This document shows positions 33,223 through 42,582 of a stretch of DNA of 44,656 nucleotides, one piece after another. Both the position numbers and the translations under genes were made by a program. The notes under the pieces are model-generated. The model saw only the letters and a list, made by a program, of their open reading frames with translations. It was not told the origin of the DNA and ran no database searches. This DNA comes from an uncultured Lentisphaerota bacterium (GTDB taxonomy: Bacteria > Verrucomicrobiota > Kiritimatiellia > RFP12 > UBA1067), in assembly GCA_900320225.1 (NCBI GenBank), contig ONRL01000004.1, forward strand, positions 1 through 44,656. The letters run 5' to 3'. Every line of letters starts with the position of its first letter. The stretch's first letter is position 1.

Positions 33223-34896
33223 TCAAGGCGACAGGATCCTGACCTCGGAAAACGTGGGGCCTTCGCTTGCGTCAAGGATGGAGATGCGGAGGGTGCGGGC
33301 CGTGACGGGGGCGAAGGACGTTCCGAAATGCGCGCCTATCCGCGTGCCCGCGTATACGGTCGTCCACGTCTCGCCGTCGAGCTTTTGCAGTTCCCACTTG
33401 TTCACGCGGCTCGAATGCCCACAACATTCCTCCTCGATGTGGATGCCGGCAAACGTCGTCTCCGCCGCCAGGTCGATGCGCAGCCACGCCTGGTGCGTGC
33501 CAGCCGGCGTGGCCCACCGCGTCGATTTGTCGCCGTCGAGCGCCATCCCGGGCGCATACTCCGGCTTGCCGCCGAACACCGCCGAGGCCGTGGACGTCGC
33601 GCCGGGAATTGACGGCTTGACGAGTCCCGGAAGCGGCTGGACGGACATCGCGTCGCCCGCAACCGTCAGCTCCACGACCGTGGCGATGCCGTCCCACGCG
33701 CAGTCCTGCACGTGGACCGTCAGCTTCCCCTTCTTGCTGGACGTCCGCACGGCCTTGCCGTCGAGCGTGCGGGCGGCCGTGACGGCCAGCGGCAGATCCT
33801 GCAGGACGACGGGCTCGCGCATCTGCTGCAGGAAGTGAATGTAGATCTTGTCACCCTTGCGCGTGGAGACCATGAGCGGCGACGGCTTCCACGGACCGCC
33901 GCGCGTCCCGTAGATCGCCGCGGCGTGACGCCCCACCCAGTCGCCCATCTCCTTCAGGCGCGCCACCTGGCGCGGCTCGATGAGGCCGTCCGGCTGCGGC
34001 CCCACGTTGAAGAGGAAGTTGCCGTCGCCGCCGACCGTGCGGAGAAGCGCGTGCACGCACGTGTCGAGCGGCTTCATCACGTCATCCGGCTTCCACGCCC
34101 ACTGGCGGCAGATCGTCATGCACGTCTCCCACGGACGGTCGAGCTGGAAATTCCCGACGCGCTGCTCGGGCGTGTCGAAGTCGCCGGGGTGGCGCGTGCG
34201 GTTGTTGACGAGGATGTCGGGCTGGATGGCGCGCTCCATGTTGATCACGCCCGCGCCGCGCCGCACGTCGAACTGCTGCGGCACGTCGTGCCAGAGGCAG
34301 AGGAGCGGACCGTATTTCACGAGCAGCTCGCAGGACTGCGCCTTCATGTAGTCCGTGTAGCGGTCGAGATTGTGCGTGGCGCGCGGCGTCTTGCCGCCGG
34401 GACTGGTAAGGGGAAAATCGGGATGGTGCCAGTCGCAGGTGGAGTAGTACGCCCCGAACGCGAGGCCGGCGCGCCGGCAGGCGTCGGAGAGTTCCTTCGT
34501 CACGTCGCGCCCGAACGGCGTGTTCATGATGTTGTAGTCCGTCTCCTGCGTGTCCCACAGGCAGAAGCCGTCGTGGTGCTTCGTCGTGAGGACGATGTAC
34601 TTCATGCCGGCCGACTTGGCGACGGCCACCCACTCGTCGGCGTTGAACTTCACGGGGTTGAAGCGTTTGTACAGGCTGTCATATACCTCCACCGGCGTCT
34701 CGCGTCCACGCGACCAGCCGATCTCCTTGCCCGTGAGCGACACGGGGCCCCAGTGTATGAACATGCCGAAGCGCAAATCGCGCCACCGCTTCACCGCCTC
34801 GGGCCGCGCCGGAACAGCGCCCTGCACGAGCTCCGCGCCCTGCGCGAACGCCGCCGCCAACGCGAGAACGGCAAGATGAATGTAATTACGCATCAT
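33223..34896 (-). CDS. Secreted GH29 alpha-L-fucosidase with C-terminal F5/8-type carbohydrate-binding domain
   Basis: A protein of about 557 residues. ATG 34896 and 34893 are adjacent; the first overlaps the folK stop as ATGA. NYIHLAVLALAAAFAQG is a signal peptide. GH29 blocks are RWRDLRFGMFIHWGP, YIVLTTKHHDGFCLWDT, GAYYSTCDWHHPDFP and KYGPLLCLWHDVPQQ, whose Asp (Asp203 from MRN) is the expected nucleophile; GDGNFLFNVGPQPDG closes the barrel. The last ~140 residues are a discoidin (F5/8 C) module (EYAPGMALDGDKSTRWATPA). It removes terminal fucose from host or plant glycans in the periplasm or outside the cell. Confidence 0.93.
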   Translation of the reverse strand: MMRNYIHLAVLALAAAFAQGAELVQGAVPARPEAVKRWRDLRFGMFIHWGPVSLTGKEIGWSRGRETPVEVYDSLYKRFNPVKFNADEWVAVAKSAGMKYIVLTTKHHDGFCLWDTQETDYNIMNTPFGRDVTKELSDACRRAGLAFGAYYSTCDWHHPDFPLTSPGGKTPRATHNLDRYTDYMKAQSCELLVKYGPLLCLWHDVPQQFDVRRGAGVINMERAIQPDILVNNRTRHPGDFDTPEQRVGNFQLDRPWETCMTICRQWAWKPDDVMKPLDTCVHALLRTVGGDGNFLFNVGPQPDGLIEPRQVARLKEMGDWVGRHAAAIYGTRGGPWKPSPLMVSTRKGDKIYIHFLQQMREPVVLQDLPLAVTAARTLDGKAVRTSSKKGKLTVHVQDCAWDGIATVVELTVAGDAMSVQPLPGLVKPSIPGATSTASAVFGGKPEYAPGMALDGDKSTRWATPAGTHQAWLRIDLAAETTFAGIHIEEECCGHSSRVNKWELQKLDGETWTTVYAGTRIGAHFGTSFAPVTARTLRISILDASEGPTFSEVRILSP

Positions 34897-35345
34897 TCGG
34901 GCCAAGTGAAGTCGGGAAGAATTTCGGACAAGGGCCCCGTCACGAAGGTACGTTCGCGCGCACGGGGATGGGGAAGGGTCAGACCCGGTTCGTCAAGCAC
35001 GAGGTCGCCGAAGGCGATCAGGTCAAGGTCGATCGTGCGCGGGGCGTTGCGCACGCCCGTGCGCACGCGTCCCTGCGCGTCCTCGATCGCATGCATGCGC
35101 CGCGCGAAATCGTGCACCTCAAGAGATGTCTCGAACGCGGCGACCTGGTTCAGGAACCGCAGGTGGGCGAACTCCGGCGGTACGTCTACGCCGGCGTTGT
35201 CGAGCGTAGAACTCGCCCGCACGAGACGCGTCCCCGGCAGTCCGGCAAGCGCGCGAAGCGCCTGTTCCAGGCGTTCCGCGCGCGGCTCGATGTTACTCCC
35301 GAGTGCCACCACGGCCAAGACCGTTCGTGAAGAAGATTCTTCCAT
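34893..35345 (-). CDS. folK: Dihydropterin pyrophosphokinase (HPPK)
   Basis: A 150-residue folate enzyme that transfers pyrophosphate from ATP to 6-hydroxymethyl-dihydropterin. VVALGSNIEPRAERLEQALR is the N-terminal pterin site, FLNQVAAFET the second block, RTIDLDLIAFGD carries the two magnesium-binding Asp, and LPHPRARERTFVTGPL is the closing loop. It is normal length. The transcript appears leaderless. The fucosidase gene overlapping its stop is an unusual partner. Confidence 0.95.
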   Translation of the reverse strand: MEESSSRTVLAVVALGSNIEPRAERLEQALRALAGLPGTRLVRASSTLDNAGVDVPPEFAHLRFLNQVAAFETSLEVHDFARRMHAIEDAQGRVRTGVRNAPRTIDLDLIAFGDLVLDEPGLTLPHPRARERTFVTGPLSEILPDFTWPE

Positions 35346-35351
35346 GCGAAG

Positions 35352-35381
35352 ATTTTATCATTTCCCGGCATGCGAACGCAA
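35352..35381 (-). promoter_or_regulatory. Promoter for a leaderless folK transcript
   Basis: The minus strand reads TTGCGT (35381-35376), an 18-base spacer ending in TGA, and TAAAAT (35357-35352). CTTCGC (6 bases) then precedes the ATG at 35345. There is no ribosome site. Confidence 0.6.
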
Positions 35382-35394
35382 GGACGGATGTCGC

Positions 35395-37599
35395 TCATTC
35401 CGTCACCGTGATGCGGACGGAGGCGGAGACGCCTTCGGCGGTCGTGCAGGAGATGACGTGCTTGCCCAAGGACATCGGCACGGTCTTGGGCTTGGCGCCT
35501 TCGCTCTCTCCCTCCAACCGCCCGTCGACAAACCACCAGAGACGCGATCCCGCTGGATTGCCGACAGTCTGGCAGACGATCTGCTGGTTGAGTTGTCCTT
35601 CCACGAGGCAGAAATGCGCGTCGTCCTCCGGCTTTGAAATCGACAGCTTCTCCGCCTGTGAGATGCGTCCCGCAAACGCGGCGAGCGCCGGATTTTCCTG
35701 CGTGATGACGTTCCCCGAGGCGTCTCGCCGGTGTGCCATGCAGAGCGTGGACGGACTCTTCCCCGCGAGCGCCCAGCCGTTCGCCGTTTCGGGACAGTCC
35801 GGCGACGCCGGCCGCCCCGAGTACGTGCAGATCCGGCGAGGCACGACCTCGGCCGGGCGCGTGAACCACGGGCCGTCGTTCTGCGGGTAGAGGGCGCGCG
35901 CAAGGCCCCACGCGACCGGCGCCGCCGCCTTTGCGCCCACGAGCGTCTGGTCGCCGAAGCCGCCGGACTTGTGTCCGCACCACACGCCCACCACGTACTC
36001 GGGGTTCCACGCCACCGTCCAGGCGTCGCGGTACGCGCTTGACGTGCCCGTCTTCCACGCGAAGCGCGAGGTCTCCACGTCCGCCACATGCCCGAGCGCC
36101 GCCTGCGCGCGCTCGTTGCCGGAGAGCATGTCGGACACGAGGTAGCACGCCCCGGGCGAAAACACCTCGTCGCCGCCGCGCGCAATCACCGCGTAGGCGG
36201 AGACGAGCTCCATCAGAGACACCTCCACGTTCCCGATCGCCATGCCGAGGCCGAACTGCTCGTCCTCGTCCGCGACGTGCTGGAAGCCGAGTCCGCGCAG
36301 GCAATCGCCGAACGTCGTCACGCCCACGCGCCGCAGCATCTGCACGAACGGTATGTTCAGCGACAGGACGAGCGAGTCGCGCACCGTGACGAGTCCGCGG
36401 TATTTCGCGTCGAAATTGGCGGGGCGGTATCCCTTGAACGCCACCGGCACGTCGCAGAGGCGCTCGTCCGGCGTCACCACGCCGCGCTCCATCGCGAGCG
36501 CGGTGAGGAACGGCTTGAGCGTGGAGCCGGCCGGACGCGGTGCAAGCGCCGTGTTGACCTGTCCGTTCGCCGCATCGAAGTAGTCGCCGCTGCAGGCGAG
36601 CGCGAGCACGGCGCCCGTCTCAGCCTTCATGACGATGGCCGCCACGGAATAACCGCCCTTCTCGGCGGCCGCGTTCACGGCACGTTCGCAGCGCTCCTGC
36701 ATGTCTGCGTTGAGGGTGGTGGTGAAGTCGCCACCGCGTTCTTCCGCGCCATACGCCTGCATCGCCCAGTCGCAGAAGTACGGCGCCTTGAACGGACGCG
36801 GCGCGCGGCAGAGGGTCGGCTTGACGGACCGCGCCCCCTCCCGTTGCTCCTCCGTGATCATCCCGAGCGCCACCATGCGCCCGAGCACGTAGTCGCGCCG
36901 CCTGATGGCGCGGTCGTAGTGTCGGTCGGGACGGAAGCGCGACGGTGCCTGCACCATCCCCGCAAGGAGCGCAGCCTCGCCCAAACCGAGCTCCTTCGCG
37001 CCCTTCCCGAACCAGCCCTGCGCAGCAGCCTCAACGCCGACGAAGTTCGCACCGAACGGCGCGCGGTTGAGGTACTGCGTGACGATCCACTCCTTCGACT
37101 TGACACGCTCCATCTTCAGCGCCATGATGGACTCCTTCCATTTCCACCAGAGCGACTTCGGATGCGGCGCGATGAGGCGCACGGCCTGCATCGTGATCGT
37201 CGAGGCGCCGGAGACGCGCCGTCCGCTGAACACGTTCTGACACGCGGCGCGGAGGACGCTGAGCGGACGCACCCCATGGTGCGTCCAGAACGTACCGTCC
37301 TCGGACGCGACGAGCGCCTGGACGATCCAGTCCTTCCGGTCGGCCATGTAGTACGGCCGGCAGTCCACGTCACCCGGACCGAGCGAGACCCGCAGGACGT
37401 TCCCGGCGTCGTCCCTCAGGACGGTACCGCCGGGATAATCCTGCGATCCCGCGTCAGTCCAGTCAAGGACGAACCACGATGCGGCCAGGAATGCGGCGAG
37501 CGCGCAGAGCAGGATGATACATGCCCTCCACGCTCGGGCCCGGCAGTACGAACTCGCCCGCCGAAACCACGCGCACAGGATAGCGGAACTTGGCTTCAC
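35395..37599 (-). CDS. pbpC: Penicillin-binding protein 1C
   Basis: A 734-residue bifunctional peptidoglycan enzyme. The only start that keeps the membrane anchor (ACIILLCALAAFLAASWFVL) is the GTG at 37599, with GGAG 7 bases before it; this overlaps the alpha-2-macroglobulin gene by 137 bases. The GT51 domain has ALVASEDGTFWTHHGVRP (catalytic Glu) and GASTITMQAVRL. The transpeptidase has AGSTLKPFL, SLNIP and KTGTSSAYRD. The C-terminal ~90 residues form the BiPBP_C domain (HFCLVEGQLNQQ, LWWFVDGRLEG). The partner gene just upstream is the classical YfhM-type neighbour. Confidence 0.95.
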   Translation of the reverse strand: MKPSSAILCAWFRRASSYCRARAWRACIILLCALAAFLAASWFVLDWTDAGSQDYPGGTVLRDDAGNVLRVSLGPGDVDCRPYYMADRKDWIVQALVASEDGTFWTHHGVRPLSVLRAACQNVFSGRRVSGASTITMQAVRLIAPHPKSLWWKWKESIMALKMERVKSKEWIVTQYLNRAPFGANFVGVEAAAQGWFGKGAKELGLGEAALLAGMVQAPSRFRPDRHYDRAIRRRDYVLGRMVALGMITEEQREGARSVKPTLCRAPRPFKAPYFCDWAMQAYGAEERGGDFTTTLNADMQERCERAVNAAAEKGGYSVAAIVMKAETGAVLALACSGDYFDAANGQVNTALAPRPAGSTLKPFLTALAMERGVVTPDERLCDVPVAFKGYRPANFDAKYRGLVTVRDSLVLSLNIPFVQMLRRVGVTTFGDCLRGLGFQHVADEDEQFGLGMAIGNVEVSLMELVSAYAVIARGGDEVFSPGACYLVSDMLSGNERAQAALGHVADVETSRFAWKTGTSSAYRDAWTVAWNPEYVVGVWCGHKSGGFGDQTLVGAKAAAPVAWGLARALYPQNDGPWFTRPAEVVPRRICTYSGRPASPDCPETANGWALAGKSPSTLCMAHRRDASGNVITQENPALAAFAGRISQAEKLSISKPEDDAHFCLVEGQLNQQIVCQTVGNPAGSRLWWFVDGRLEGESEGAKPKTVPMSLGKHVISCTTAEGVSASVRITVTE

Positions 37600-40500
37600 G
37601 TCCCTTCTCCAGCTTGAACTTCTTCGAAAACACGAGCATGCGGTCGTCCCGCGCGTCGCTGCGCATCACCCAGTCCGCCTGCGCGATCTCGTTCGCGGTG
37701 GGCTCTGCCGCGAAACTCGCGGGAAGCGCGCCCTGGACCGGCTCCACCGCCCCGGCGAAGAGATCCTCGATGACCAGGTCGTTCAGCACGCGCGTGTCGT
37801 CTACGGTGAGGGTCAGTTCGGCGATGAGCATCTGCCCGCGGCGCAGCGCGCCGAGGTCGGCGGACTTGCCCTCCGCGTCGAGGAACCGGCGCTCGATGGC
37901 GATGCCGGACGCCTCCTCGCGCACGTCGCGCGGGTCGGGGAGCGTCAACTTCCGCCACGAGACGAACTTCTCGCCCTTCTTCGGCGGATGGTAGCGGTAG
38001 AACTCGCCGAGCGCCAACAGCGCATGGGCGTTCTCACCAGTCGTGCCCCAGCTGAACTTCGACCGGTCGCGCGTGGAGTTGAGATACTCCATGAGCGGCA
38101 GGATCCGCATGTCGTCCTTGTCGAGCTCGAGCAGCGCGATGAGCGCGAAGGCCGCCTCCTTCACCGACGACGGCGCAGACGCGTTCGCGAGCAGCTCGGT
38201 CGCGCGGGTGCGGTCGGACGCGAGGGCGAACGCCCGCGCCAGCCGGGCCCGCGAGAGGAGCGAGAGGGCCTTCCGCCTGTCGTAGAGGCTCAGCATGCGG
38301 TCGCGGTCTGGCGCGCCGGCGAGCGCGAGCGTGTGGCAGGCGTAGGCGGCGTGCACGGTGTTGGTGGATGTTGCCCACTTGTGCAGGAAGCCGAGCACCT
38401 GTCTCTTCGCGAAGGGATTCAGCGCCACGCCGGACTTCTCCGCCTCCAGCAGGAAGTGCGCGGCGTAGAGCGACACCTCGCGGTCCCACGGCGCGTAGGT
38501 GCAGTCAGGCCACATCACGAAGTCATTCTGACGGATCATCGACTCCACGCGCTTGACGCCAGCGGCCACATAGTCCTTGCCCTTCGGCGTGACGGTGTTG
38601 AGAATGCCGCCCGCGCCGACGAGCGGGAAGATGCGCGAGGAGGTCTGCTCCAGACAGCCATGCGGATAGTCCGCCAGCCATTCGAGCGCGCGGGAGAGCT
38701 CGCCGATCGGCGAGTCGAACGTCCTGGACGTCCAGCGCCCGGACGTCGGCGGCGTCCACTGGCTTTCCGGCACCACGCCGGCCGTCTCGATCCACGCCAC
38801 GGCGGGGCGGACCGGTAGCTGGATCGTCTTGCAGTGGTCCTCTCCCATGCCGTTCACGCGGTAGGCGATCTCCAGTTCGCCCGGATCCTTCGGCGCGGTC
38901 AGGCGCACGACGATGTTCGTGGACGCGTCCTTCGCGAGCGCGACCTTCGCGGACTCCGCGATCGCCGCGCCGTTCGTCGAGATGCTCCAGGCGAACGTGG
39001 CGTCGGCGCCGCTGCGGTTGTGGACCGGCAGCGTGGCCTCGAACACGTCGCTCGGCGCCACGAAGCGCGGGGCGTCGGGCATCGCGACGAGCTTCGGCGT
39101 GACCTTGCGCTGCACGGACGCCGCGCCGGCCGCCGACGCGCTGTACGCAACGGCCGTCACGCGCACCTCGCCCACAAACTCGGGCAGCTTGAAGGAGGCG
39201 CGGGCCTTGCCGTCCACCACCGGGACACGTCCGCTCCAGAGCGCGAGCGGCTTGAACCGGCGCGTGGGGACGGGGCTCACGCGTCCCAGCAGCTCCGCAC
39301 CGAACCCGCCGCCGGTCTTCACGCCGTTCACGCGCAGTTCGTCCTCGCCCACCACCGGCAGGATGCGGCGGTAGAGGTCGTGGAGCGGATGGTCGGCACC
39401 GCGAACTTCCGAGAAGTACCCGATGGGATCGGGCGTTCCGCCGCCGCAGAGAAGGTTGATCGCCTCGTCCACGACCGTCACCACCGCCACCGTCGCGCGC
39501 GGTGCCGTCACGTCCACGTTGACCTCGCGGAAGCCGACGACCTTCGCGTCGATTTCCACCGGCACCTCGTTCTCCTCGGGACGGATCGACACCGTGGTCT
39601 GCCCGTGTGCGCGGACGGCGAGGTGGCGCGCGTTGGCCGCCACGCTCTGCACCACGGAGACGTACACGTCAAGGTTCGGCGCCTGATCGGCGGTCACGGG
39701 ACGCAGCGCCACCTCGCTCGTCGCGTTCGTCAGGTTCAGCACCTCGGTGTAGACCTCCTTCTCGCGCAGGACCGAGACGAGCGCGTAACCGGCGAACGGC
39801 GCCTTGACCGTGAGACGCGGCGACTCGCCCACGCGGTAGTGCGCCTTGTCCGGCACCACCGTCACCTCGCTCGGGTTCGTGAGCGGCGCGCGCACCACGT
39901 TGTCGCCCCAGTCGCAGAGGTAGAAGTTCAGGGCGAAGGAAGCGGCCGAATCGGCATCCTTGATCGTCAGCACGTAGTCGCCGGCCTTGTCCAGCGGCAT
40001 CTCGAGGATGGAGTTCTCGTTGGTGGAGGTCTTGACGACGATGTTGGACGCTACGAGCACGTTCACGCGGTCGCAGTCCCACGCCTGCCAGCCGTCCGGC
40101 TTCTTGCGGTACGAGTACACCGTATCGACGCGCTCGATCTGCGCCGTCAGCGTGCGCGCCTCGGCGAGGCGGGTGCCGTCGGGGGCGACGCACGCCACGG
40201 ACACGCGCGGGCGGATGCCCTTCTCGAGCTTCATGCTGCTCGTCGCCGTCGAGCCGATGTAGAACGGATAGAAGTGCTGCACGGCGCTCTTCCGCGCCGT
40301 CGCCGGGCGGCCGCCGTCCTCGAACACCGTTCCCTGCGCCGTCGCGCGGACGGCCGCCTTCGGGAGGCCGTAGTCCGCCCAGATCGGCGCCACGTAGCAG
40401 AACGAGCCATCGGCCGCAAGGCAGTTCCGGTCCAGCGTCCGGAAGTTGGGCCGGAGCCCGAGGTTCTCGTTTCCGAAGCGCCAGCCCTTCCACTTCGCGG

Positions 40501-42484
40501 GCGCGAACGGCACGTCCTCGAACACGACCGCGCCCTCGCAGGAGAGTCCCTGGGCGGGTCCGCCGAAGAGGTGCTCCGCCTTGACCGTGAAGGCGAAGTT
40601 CGTGGGGTCGAGGGAGGTTGTCGTGTCCACGGCCACGCGGATCTGCGGCGGGGCGAACTCCTCGATCTTGACGTCCGTCTCGCCAAGGTGCCGTCCGTTC
40701 TTGCCGGGTATCTCCGCGACGATGGTCCAGTCGCCGCTCGGCTGGTCGTCGGGCACGGCGAATCCGTCGTAGGCGACCGTGCCTTCGCCGTCGGTGGTCT
40801 TCGTCACGGTCGCGTAGGTGTTGCCGTCGGGGTTGACGAGGCGGAGAGCCACCGGCATCTGCGGCGGCGCGCGGCGCGCGCCGGTGCGGGTGATGACGTG
40901 CACGAAGATCTTCTCGCCGTGGCGGTAGATGCCGCGGTCGGTCCAGCAGAAGGCGGTAGACTCCTTTTCGCCGAGGAACGAGTCGCGCGCACCATCGGCG
41001 TACGATTCGTCCACCATCATCGAGTCGCGGAGCGCGAGGAAGGTCGTGTCGTCTCCGGCGGCCGACCGCACGACGACGGCGAACGGTTCGCCCTTGTCAA
41101 CGCGTGCGGGGCGGCACCAGCCTTGGGCGTCCGTCACGCCCTCCATGACCTTTGTGTTGGACTTGGAGTAGACCTCCACCTGCGCGCCGCCCACGGGCGT
41201 GCCCTTCATGAGCGACGTTACCCACACGCCCAGACCTTCCTTGCCGATCGAACGCACGCTGAGGCCGAGGTCGGAGAGGCACACCAGGCGGAAATGGCAC
41301 GGGTTGTAGTCGTCATTCCACCGATAGTCGTCCCGCGCCTTGTCGGCGTTGAGGATGCTCACGAGGAACACGCCGTTCGTGGCCTTGCCGTCGTTCATCT
41401 TGAGGGGAAGGAAGGTGAATTCCTTCTCGTTGAGGCGGTTGGGGCACGTGAACTTCCGCTCCTCGCCGGCGCCGGCGAGTTCGGCGGTCTCCTCGTCATC
41501 CACGTCGCGCTTCCACTCATATCGGGAGTAGGTGCCTTCTTCGCGCGCAAGGAGCTGCACGATGTTCCGCGGCTCCACGCGCATGATGTTCGTATTGATC
41601 TTCCCCACGTTCACGGACTCCAGCTTCAGAAGCCGCTTGCCGCCGGGGGGCAGGTAGCGCCCGCCGTCCGCAAAACTCACGTAGGGGTCGCGGTCCTTGC
41701 GCGTGAAGGTGTAGACGTAGTCCTCCTTGAGCGCGCCCTCGGGCGAGGGGTTCGCGCCCTTTCCGTATGGCGGCAGGCCCTTCCGGACGCGCAGCGTCAC
41801 GTTCGTGCGGTGGGCGTATTCGCCCGTGATGACCACGATCGGGTCGAATTCCTTCGTACGGTAGTTGTACTCCGTCACGTATGCGAACGAGACGTTCCCC
41901 TCCTGCAGCGGTTCCACGTTGACGTAGTGCCGTATCACATCCATGTCGGGACGCTGCGACAGGCATACGCGCAACTTGGTCTCGCCGTCGTACGTCGTGT
42001 TCACAACGCCAAGCGCCGCAGAGGGCGCGTTCGTGGCCGCCGTATCGTCCTGTCCTGAGGCCTCCCTGCAGTCAAACCCGAGAAGGCCCCGGGCCTTGTC
42101 GGCGGGAATCTTCAAGGTCATGCCCGACTTCAGCTCATCCTCGGGTTTCAGGTCGTTGATATCCATGAGGTGGCTGGGGGAGATGCCGACCGCGATTGCG
42201 ATGGAGACGATGTCGTCACCGTTTTTCACGGCATATTCAACAAGCCTCTGATCGGTCTGGACGCGCGGCTTCTTTGCAGGCGATTTCTTCACGGGCGGCG
42301 TCTTCCCAACCCGTCGCCTGGAGAGGGCCGAGGCCGCCTCCTCGACCTTCTGCGCCAATTGGGCGCGTTCCTGTTCCAGGGCGCGGACCTTCCCGTGCAT
42401 CCACACGAGCGCCGAGCCCGTTGTGGCCAATCCGATGAGGAGAGTAGCCACCGTGCCGGTAACGACTATTCGTTTTATGTTCAT
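37463..42484 (-). CDS. Bacterial alpha-2-macroglobulin (YfhM-like) with N-terminal LysM domain
   Basis: A 1673-residue periplasmic protease trap. Residues 7-29 are a signal anchor, followed by a coiled coil (WMHGKVRALEQERAQLAQKV) and a Lys/Pro linker. Residues 82-127 are a LysM module (YAVKNGDDIVSIAIAVGISP, LKSGMTLKIP), which binds peptidoglycan and is not usual for YfhM proteins. MG domains follow (FCWTDRGIYRHGEKIFVHVI is MG1-like; VVTVVDEAINLL precedes the bait region), then the thioester CLEQ at Cys1277 in YPHGCLEQTSSR. The last ~300 residues are the toroid and receptor-like domains. It works with PBP1C: when the wall is breached it captures incoming proteases and repair follows. Confidence 0.93.
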   Translation of the reverse strand: MNIKRIVVTGTVATLLIGLATTGSALVWMHGKVRALEQERAQLAQKVEEAASALSRRRVGKTPPVKKSPAKKPRVQTDQRLVEYAVKNGDDIVSIAIAVGISPSHLMDINDLKPEDELKSGMTLKIPADKARGLLGFDCREASGQDDTAATNAPSAALGVVNTTYDGETKLRVCLSQRPDMDVIRHYVNVEPLQEGNVSFAYVTEYNYRTKEFDPIVVITGEYAHRTNVTLRVRKGLPPYGKGANPSPEGALKEDYVYTFTRKDRDPYVSFADGGRYLPPGGKRLLKLESVNVGKINTNIMRVEPRNIVQLLAREEGTYSRYEWKRDVDDEETAELAGAGEERKFTCPNRLNEKEFTFLPLKMNDGKATNGVFLVSILNADKARDDYRWNDDYNPCHFRLVCLSDLGLSVRSIGKEGLGVWVTSLMKGTPVGGAQVEVYSKSNTKVMEGVTDAQGWCRPARVDKGEPFAVVVRSAAGDDTTFLALRDSMMVDESYADGARDSFLGEKESTAFCWTDRGIYRHGEKIFVHVITRTGARRAPPQMPVALRLVNPDGNTYATVTKTTDGEGTVAYDGFAVPDDQPSGDWTIVAEIPGKNGRHLGETDVKIEEFAPPQIRVAVDTTTSLDPTNFAFTVKAEHLFGGPAQGLSCEGAVVFEDVPFAPAKWKGWRFGNENLGLRPNFRTLDRNCLAADGSFCYVAPIWADYGLPKAAVRATAQGTVFEDGGRPATARKSAVQHFYPFYIGSTATSSMKLEKGIRPRVSVACVAPDGTRLAEARTLTAQIERVDTVYSYRKKPDGWQAWDCDRVNVLVASNIVVKTSTNENSILEMPLDKAGDYVLTIKDADSAASFALNFYLCDWGDNVVRAPLTNPSEVTVVPDKAHYRVGESPRLTVKAPFAGYALVSVLREKEVYTEVLNLTNATSEVALRPVTADQAPNLDVYVSVVQSVAANARHLAVRAHGQTTVSIRPEENEVPVEIDAKVVGFREVNVDVTAPRATVAVVTVVDEAINLLCGGGTPDPIGYFSEVRGADHPLHDLYRRILPVVGEDELRVNGVKTGGGFGAELLGRVSPVPTRRFKPLALWSGRVPVVDGKARASFKLPEFVGEVRVTAVAYSASAAGAASVQRKVTPKLVAMPDAPRFVAPSDVFEATLPVHNRSGADATFAWSISTNGAAIAESAKVALAKDASTNIVVRLTAPKDPGELEIAYRVNGMGEDHCKTIQLPVRPAVAWIETAGVVPESQWTPPTSGRWTSRTFDSPIGELSRALEWLADYPHGCLEQTSSRIFPLVGAGGILNTVTPKGKDYVAAGVKRVESMIRQNDFVMWPDCTYAPWDREVSLYAAHFLLEAEKSGVALNPFAKRQVLGFLHKWATSTNTVHAAYACHTLALAGAPDRDRMLSLYDRRKALSLLSRARLARAFALASDRTRATELLANASAPSSVKEAAFALIALLELDKDDMRILPLMEYLNSTRDRSKFSWGTTGENAHALLALGEFYRYHPPKKGEKFVSWRKLTLPDPRDVREEASGIAIERRFLDAEGKSADLGALRRGQMLIAELTLTVDDTRVLNDLVIEDLFAGAVEPVQGALPASFAAEPTANEIAQADWVMRSDARDDRMLVFSKKFKLEKGREAKFRYPVRVVSAGEFVLPGPSVEGMYHPALRARRIPGRIVVRP

Positions 42485-42544
42485 CTGTGTAAGACCTTTC
42501 TTGTTCTACCCCTTATTCGCCCCCATGTGAAAAATCTTACACAG
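42485..42544. repeat. 10-bp inverted repeat around the leader of the alpha-2-macroglobulin gene
   Basis: CTGTGTAAGA (42485-42494) is directly beside the start codon and TCTTACACAG (42535-42544) is its exact inverse, 40 bases apart. In the mRNA it would pair across the ribosome site (GAAAGG). An operator or start-hiding hairpin is possible. Confidence 0.5.
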
Positions 42545-42582
42545 AAAATTCCTCCGTGACGCCCACGGGGGAATGACAATCT

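Noticed and set aside
31016-33226. Upstream start at 33226 for the six-hairpin glycosidase
   Set aside because: The extra 65 residues are out-of-frame Arg/Ser-rich sequence crossing the remnant gene; a signal peptide begins at 33031.
38834-42058. Plus-strand ORF of 1074 codons
   Set aside because: Exact antisense of the alpha-2-macroglobulin gene, which has CLEQ, LysM and MG motifs; the plus frame is Arg/His/Ala-rich with none.
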